DNA from: an uncultured Saprospiraceae bacterium
GTDB taxonomy: Bacteria > Bacteroidota > Bacteroidia > Chitinophagales > Saprospiraceae
NCBI GenBank assembly: GCA_937959095.1
Contig: CALGLY010000790.1
Span: 1-9,732 of the forward strand
Reading direction: 5' to 3'
DNA length: 9,732 bases
The notes beneath the pieces were generated by a model, which worked only from the letters and a program-made list of their open reading frames with translations, did not search any database and was not told where the DNA came from. Both the position numbers and the translations under genes were made by a program. Below are positions 6,838 through 9,732 of this stretch, piece by piece (positions within the stretch are counted from its first letter, which is position 1; every line of letters starts with the position of its first letter).

Positions 6838-6845
6838 TACCTTTG
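6838..6845 (+). promoter_or_regulatory. candidate -7 box of sucA promoter (TACCTTTG)
   Basis: TACCTTTG matches the TAnnTTTG consensus and is identical to the rpsT box on the other strand. It lies 129 bp before the sucA start and would give a leader of about 120 nt containing the stem-loop at 6900-6951. The nearest upstream TTG (6809-6811) is 26 bp away, longer than usual. An alternative is TAAGTTTG at 6781-6788 with TTG at 6762-6764 (16-bp spacer). Confidence 0.42.
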
Positions 6846-6899
6846 GTGCGTTTTGTAAAATGTGAAATTGAAAAAAACGTCTACTACAAGGCGGAAGGG

Positions 6900-6951
6900 G
6901 ATTGAACACAAAAGCAATTAAACATAAAATTAAGCTTTTAAGTGTTCAATC
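6900..6951 (+). promoter_or_regulatory. stem-loop in the sucA 5' leader
   Basis: GATTGAACAC (6900-6909) pairs perfectly with GTGTTCAATC (6942-6951). After a 2-nt bulge on the 3' side, AAAAGC (6910-6915) pairs with GCTTTT (6934-6939). After another 2-nt bulge, AATT (6916-6919) can pair with AATT (6928-6931), leaving an 8-nt loop AAACATAA. It ends 23 nt before the sucA ATG. No U tract follows, so it is not a normal terminator. It may control translation, stabilise the mRNA, or act in DNA as an operator (TTGAACAC/GTGTTCAA); the role is inferred from position. Confidence 0.6.
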
Positions 6952-6974
6952 AACTCAACAATCAAGACTAGAAC

Positions 6975-9725
6975 ATGAACGACTATTCATTTATAGCCAA
7001 TGCACATCCTTCTTTTATTGAGAAGATGTATGTACAATATCAACAAAATCCTGAAAGTGTCGAGGAAAGTTGGCGTACCTTTTTTAAAGGTTTCGATTTT
7101 GCGTCCAATATGAATGGAGCAAGCCATAGTGTAGCAAGCGCACCTGCGGATGCTACAACAATGGAGAAAGAATTAAAAGTCTTATCCTATATAAAGGCAC
7201 ACCGAAATAGAGGGCATTTACTTTCTACTACCAACCCTATTCGTAAACGTAGAGACCGAGGTGCAACCTTATCACTAGCCGATTTTGGTTTGACTGAAGC
7301 CGATTTAGATACAAGTTTCAAGGTAGCAAAAGAACTCGGACTAGCAAGTGGTGCAACACTTCGCGATATTGATACACGCCTGAAAACAGTCTATTGTAAA
7401 AATATTGGCTTCGAATATCATCATATTCAAGACCGCTCGAAGCGTCGTTGGTTGCGTGCCTTAATTGAAGGGCAAAGTACCGATAGTTTTGACTTGAAGA
7501 TCGATCAGAAAAAACGCATACTCGAAAAACTCAATGGCGCAGTCGTTTTTGAGAAATTTTTACATACGAAGTATATCGGGCAGAAACGCTTCTCTCTAGA
7601 AGGGGGCGAATCTACTATTCCTGCCCTCGATGCTATCATAAGTGAAAGTGGTAACAAAGGTGTAGAAGAAGTCATAATAGGCATGGCGCACCGTGGTCGC
7701 TTGAATGTATTGGCGAACATCATGGGTAAGACCTATGAGCATATCTTCAATGAATTTGAAGGAACTGCTATTCCTGACCTTAGCTTCGGAGATGGTGATG
7801 TAAAGTATCACTTGGGCTATTCTTCAATAGTAGAGACGCTGGAGGGCAAGAAAGTGCATTTAAAACTCGCACCTAATCCTTCGCACTTAGAATCGGTAGA
7901 CCCTGTAGTGGAAGGCTTTGCAAGAGCAAAAGCAGACCTACTATATGATAGCGACTATGATAAAATTCTACCTATACTAATACATGGTGATGCCGCCGTG
8001 GCTGGACAAGGTGTGGTGTACGAAACCGTGCAGATGAGCCAACTTGAAGGCTACTATACGGGCGGTACAATTCACTTTGTGATAAATAATCAAATTGGTT
8101 TCACGACTGATTTCGATGATGCGCGTTCTTCGACTTACTGTACAGGGGCAGCCAATGTGGTGCAAGCTCCAGTATTCCACGTGAATGGCGATGATCCGGA
8201 AGCGGTTGTTTTTGCAGCACAACTGGCCGTAGCTTACCGACAGAAGTTTAATAATGATGTGTTCATTGATATGGTATGCTACCGAAAGCATGGCCACAAT
8301 GAAGGGGATGATCCGAAGTTCACGCAACCAGAGATGTATGATTTAATCAATAAGCATCCGAATCCGCGAGAAGTATATAGCAAGCAACTTGTAGAGCGTG
8401 GCGATATGGATGCTGCAATAGCAACGCAACTAGAAGAAAATTTTTGGAATGATTTGCAAAAGCGTATTGATTTAGTAAAAGAGAAACCCCTACCCTATAC
8501 CTACCAAGAGCCTGAACTGGCTTGGAAGGCATTGAAAAAGAAAACGACAGAAAAGGACTTTGAGGCATCTCCTGTGACAGGTATTAAGCCTGCAATGGTC
8601 AAAAAAATAACGCAGCACTTACTGACTTATCCTGATGATATTAAGCCGATTAGCAAGATTAATCGCTTGATAAAAGGAAAGAAAAAGTTGCTAGATGCGA
8701 ATAAATTAGATTGGGCTTTAGCGGAATTACTCGCCTATGGTTCTATTCTTACGGATGGGAATAATGTGCGAATGAGTGGGCAAGATGTCCGTAGAGGTAC
8801 GTTCTCGCACCGTCATGCTGTCATACATGATAATGGTACTGATAAGGAATATAATCGCATCAATACCATCCAAAAGAAACAAGGTATTTTCAGAATTTAT
8901 AACTCTCTACTCTCCGAGTTTGGGGTGATGGGTTTTGAATATGGTTATTCTTTGGCTACGCCAAATGATTTAGTAATCTGGGAAGGACAATTTGGTGATT
9001 TCTACAATGGCGCACAAACTATTGTAGATCAGTATATCTCCGCAGCAGAGAGTAAGTGGCAACGCATGAGTGGCTTGGTGCTACTCCTACCGCATGGCTA
9101 CGAAGGGCAAGGACCAGAACATTCTAGTGGTCGCGTGGAACGTTTCTTACAGTCTTGTGCAGAGTTCAATATGACAGTAGCGAACTGTACGACACCTGCG
9201 AATTTTTTCCATATCATGCGTCGGCAATTGGCACGTCCATTCCGCAAGCCATTGGTGGTGATGACACCAAAATCAGGGCTGCGTCACCCAAAAGTAATTT
9301 CGGATATCAAGGATTTTGGAACAGGCACGCGCTTCCATGAAGTAATAGATGATCCAGCAGTAGGCGCGAGAAGTGCTAAGAAAGTCAAGCGACTGTTACT
9401 TTGTACCGGTAAGGTTTACTTCGATTTATTGGAAAAGAAAGAAGCCGATAAGCGCGATGATGTGGCGATTGTCCGGATGGAACAGCTTTATCCATTGCCA
9501 AAGAAACAACTCAATGCCATATTCAAGAAATATAGCAATGCAGAGAAGTTTTGGGTGCAAGAAGAGCCTGAAAACATGGGTACTTGGCGGTATTTATTGA
9601 GTCACGCCTTCCGCAAAGTAGAAATTACACCGATCACGCGCAAACTAAGTGCTTCGCCTGCTACAGGCTTCAAAAAAGTACATGAAGAGGATCAGAAAGC
9701 GATTGTGGATAAGGCTTTTGCTTAA
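6975..9725 (+). CDS. sucA: 2-oxoglutarate dehydrogenase E1 component
   Basis: This thiamine-diphosphate enzyme (also called OdhA) decarboxylates 2-oxoglutarate and passes the succinyl group to the lipoyl E2 (SucB) in the TCA cycle. At 916 residues it is full length (E. coli SucA is about 930). The N-terminal helix (3-42, ending SWRTFFKGF) resembles the E2-contact segment of the family. The ThDP half has GMAHRGRLN (236-244), HGDAAVAGQG (337-346) with NNQIGFTT (371-378) forming the GDx-NN Mg-ThDP motif, and KHGHNEGDDP (438-447). The second half has SGQDVRRGTFSHRHAV (601-616), FEYGYS (654-659) with the likely ThDP-activating Glu655, WEGQFGDF (669-676), HGYEGQGPEHSSGR (707-720) and the C-terminal VQEEPENMGTW (861-871). 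All expected motifs are present. A stem-loop leader precedes it. The partner sucB is expected next but lies beyond the window edge. Confidence 0.97.
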   Translation: MNDYSFIANAHPSFIEKMYVQYQQNPESVEESWRTFFKGFDFASNMNGASHSVASAPADATTMEKELKVLSYIKAHRNRGHLLSTTNPIRKRRDRGATLSLADFGLTEADLDTSFKVAKELGLASGATLRDIDTRLKTVYCKNIGFEYHHIQDRSKRRWLRALIEGQSTDSFDLKIDQKKRILEKLNGAVVFEKFLHTKYIGQKRFSLEGGESTIPALDAIISESGNKGVEEVIIGMAHRGRLNVLANIMGKTYEHIFNEFEGTAIPDLSFGDGDVKYHLGYSSIVETLEGKKVHLKLAPNPSHLESVDPVVEGFARAKADLLYDSDYDKILPILIHGDAAVAGQGVVYETVQMSQLEGYYTGGTIHFVINNQIGFTTDFDDARSSTYCTGAANVVQAPVFHVNGDDPEAVVFAAQLAVAYRQKFNNDVFIDMVCYRKHGHNEGDDPKFTQPEMYDLINKHPNPREVYSKQLVERGDMDAAIATQLEENFWNDLQKRIDLVKEKPLPYTYQEPELAWKALKKKTTEKDFEASPVTGIKPAMVKKITQHLLTYPDDIKPISKINRLIKGKKKLLDANKLDWALAELLAYGSILTDGNNVRMSGQDVRRGTFSHRHAVIHDNGTDKEYNRINTIQKKQGIFRIYNSLLSEFGVMGFEYGYSLATPNDLVIWEGQFGDFYNGAQTIVDQYISAAESKWQRMSGLVLLLPHGYEGQGPEHSSGRVERFLQSCAEFNMTVANCTTPANFFHIMRRQLARPFRKPLVVMTPKSGLRHPKVISDIKDFGTGTRFHEVIDDPAVGARSAKKVKRLLLCTGKVYFDLLEKKEADKRDDVAIVRMEQLYPLPKKQLNAIFKKYSNAEKFWVQEEPENMGTWRYLLSHAFRKVEITPITRKLSASPATGFKKVHEEDQKAIVDKAFA

Positions 9726-9732
9726 CTAAAGT

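Larger units (their letters stand above)
6561..6974. other. 414-bp divergent intergenic region between rpsT and sucA
   Basis: This AT-rich, gene-free region holds promoters in both directions (TACCTTTG boxes at 6598-6605 minus and 6838-6845 plus, plus a second plus-strand match TAAGTTTG at 6781-6788) and the sucA leader stem-loop (6900-6951). An ATTTTTAG/CTAAAAAT pair (6643-6650, 6681-6688) is present but its 30-nt loop and A/T content make it unremarkable. I see no small ORF or RNA gene I can support. Confidence 0.65.

Noticed and set aside
6724..6909. A 61-codon minus-strand frame between rpsT and sucA
   Set aside because: It covers the sucA promoter and part of the leader stem-loop, has a Phe/Ile/Leu-rich composition expected of AT-rich noncoding DNA, and matches no family I know.
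1..9732. Mobile element, phage, CRISPR, toxin-antitoxin or defence system
   Set aside because: No transposase, integrase, cas gene, direct-repeat array, or paired small toxin/antitoxin genes are visible; the genes are housekeeping apart from one secreted repeat protein.

Overview
The window looks like ordinary chromosome from a member of the Bacteroidota. Three things point there: a secreted giant protein with a type IX secretion (Por) C-terminal sorting domain, start codons without clear Shine-Dalgarno sequences, and TAnnTTTG-type -7 promoter boxes. The lineage may be Saprospiria- or Chitinophagia-like, but the sequence alone cannot settle that. There are no mobile elements, CRISPR arrays, tRNAs or rRNAs that I can recognise.

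Layout, left to right: (1) the 5' part of an unrecognised small gene on the minus strand, cut by the window edge (1-167); (2) a short divergent intergenic region with two small palindromes; (3) ilvE, a branched-chain amino acid aminotransferase (plus strand); (4) a 106-bp convergent gap almost filled by a large imperfect hairpin made of repeated CATATAAG units, probably a two-way terminator; (5) a 1420-residue secreted protein on the minus strand: signal peptide, six CHRD repeats, one Fn3-like region, three DUF11-like repeats, T9SS sorting domain; (6) a 546-bp gene-free stretch with several small hairpins, including a perfect 13-bp stem behind rpsT; (7) rpsT, ribosomal protein bS20 (minus strand); (8) a 414-bp divergent intergenic region with a TACCTTTG box facing each way and a strong stem-loop just upstream of the next gene; (9) sucA (odhA), the E1 component of 2-oxoglutarate dehydrogenase (plus strand), complete, with the window ending 7 bp after its stop.

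The genes do not form one pathway. IlvE and SucA are core metabolism: IlvE transfers amino groups between branched-chain amino acids and 2-oxoglutarate/glutamate, and SucA consumes 2-oxoglutarate in the TCA cycle. RpsT is housekeeping, and the CHRD/DUF11 protein is an accessory surface or secreted protein of unknown function. I saw no convincing undescribed multi-gene system. The items most worth a second look are the giant CHRD/DUF11 T9SS cargo, the stem-loop leader of sucA, and the repeat-built palindrome between ilvE and the giant gene.
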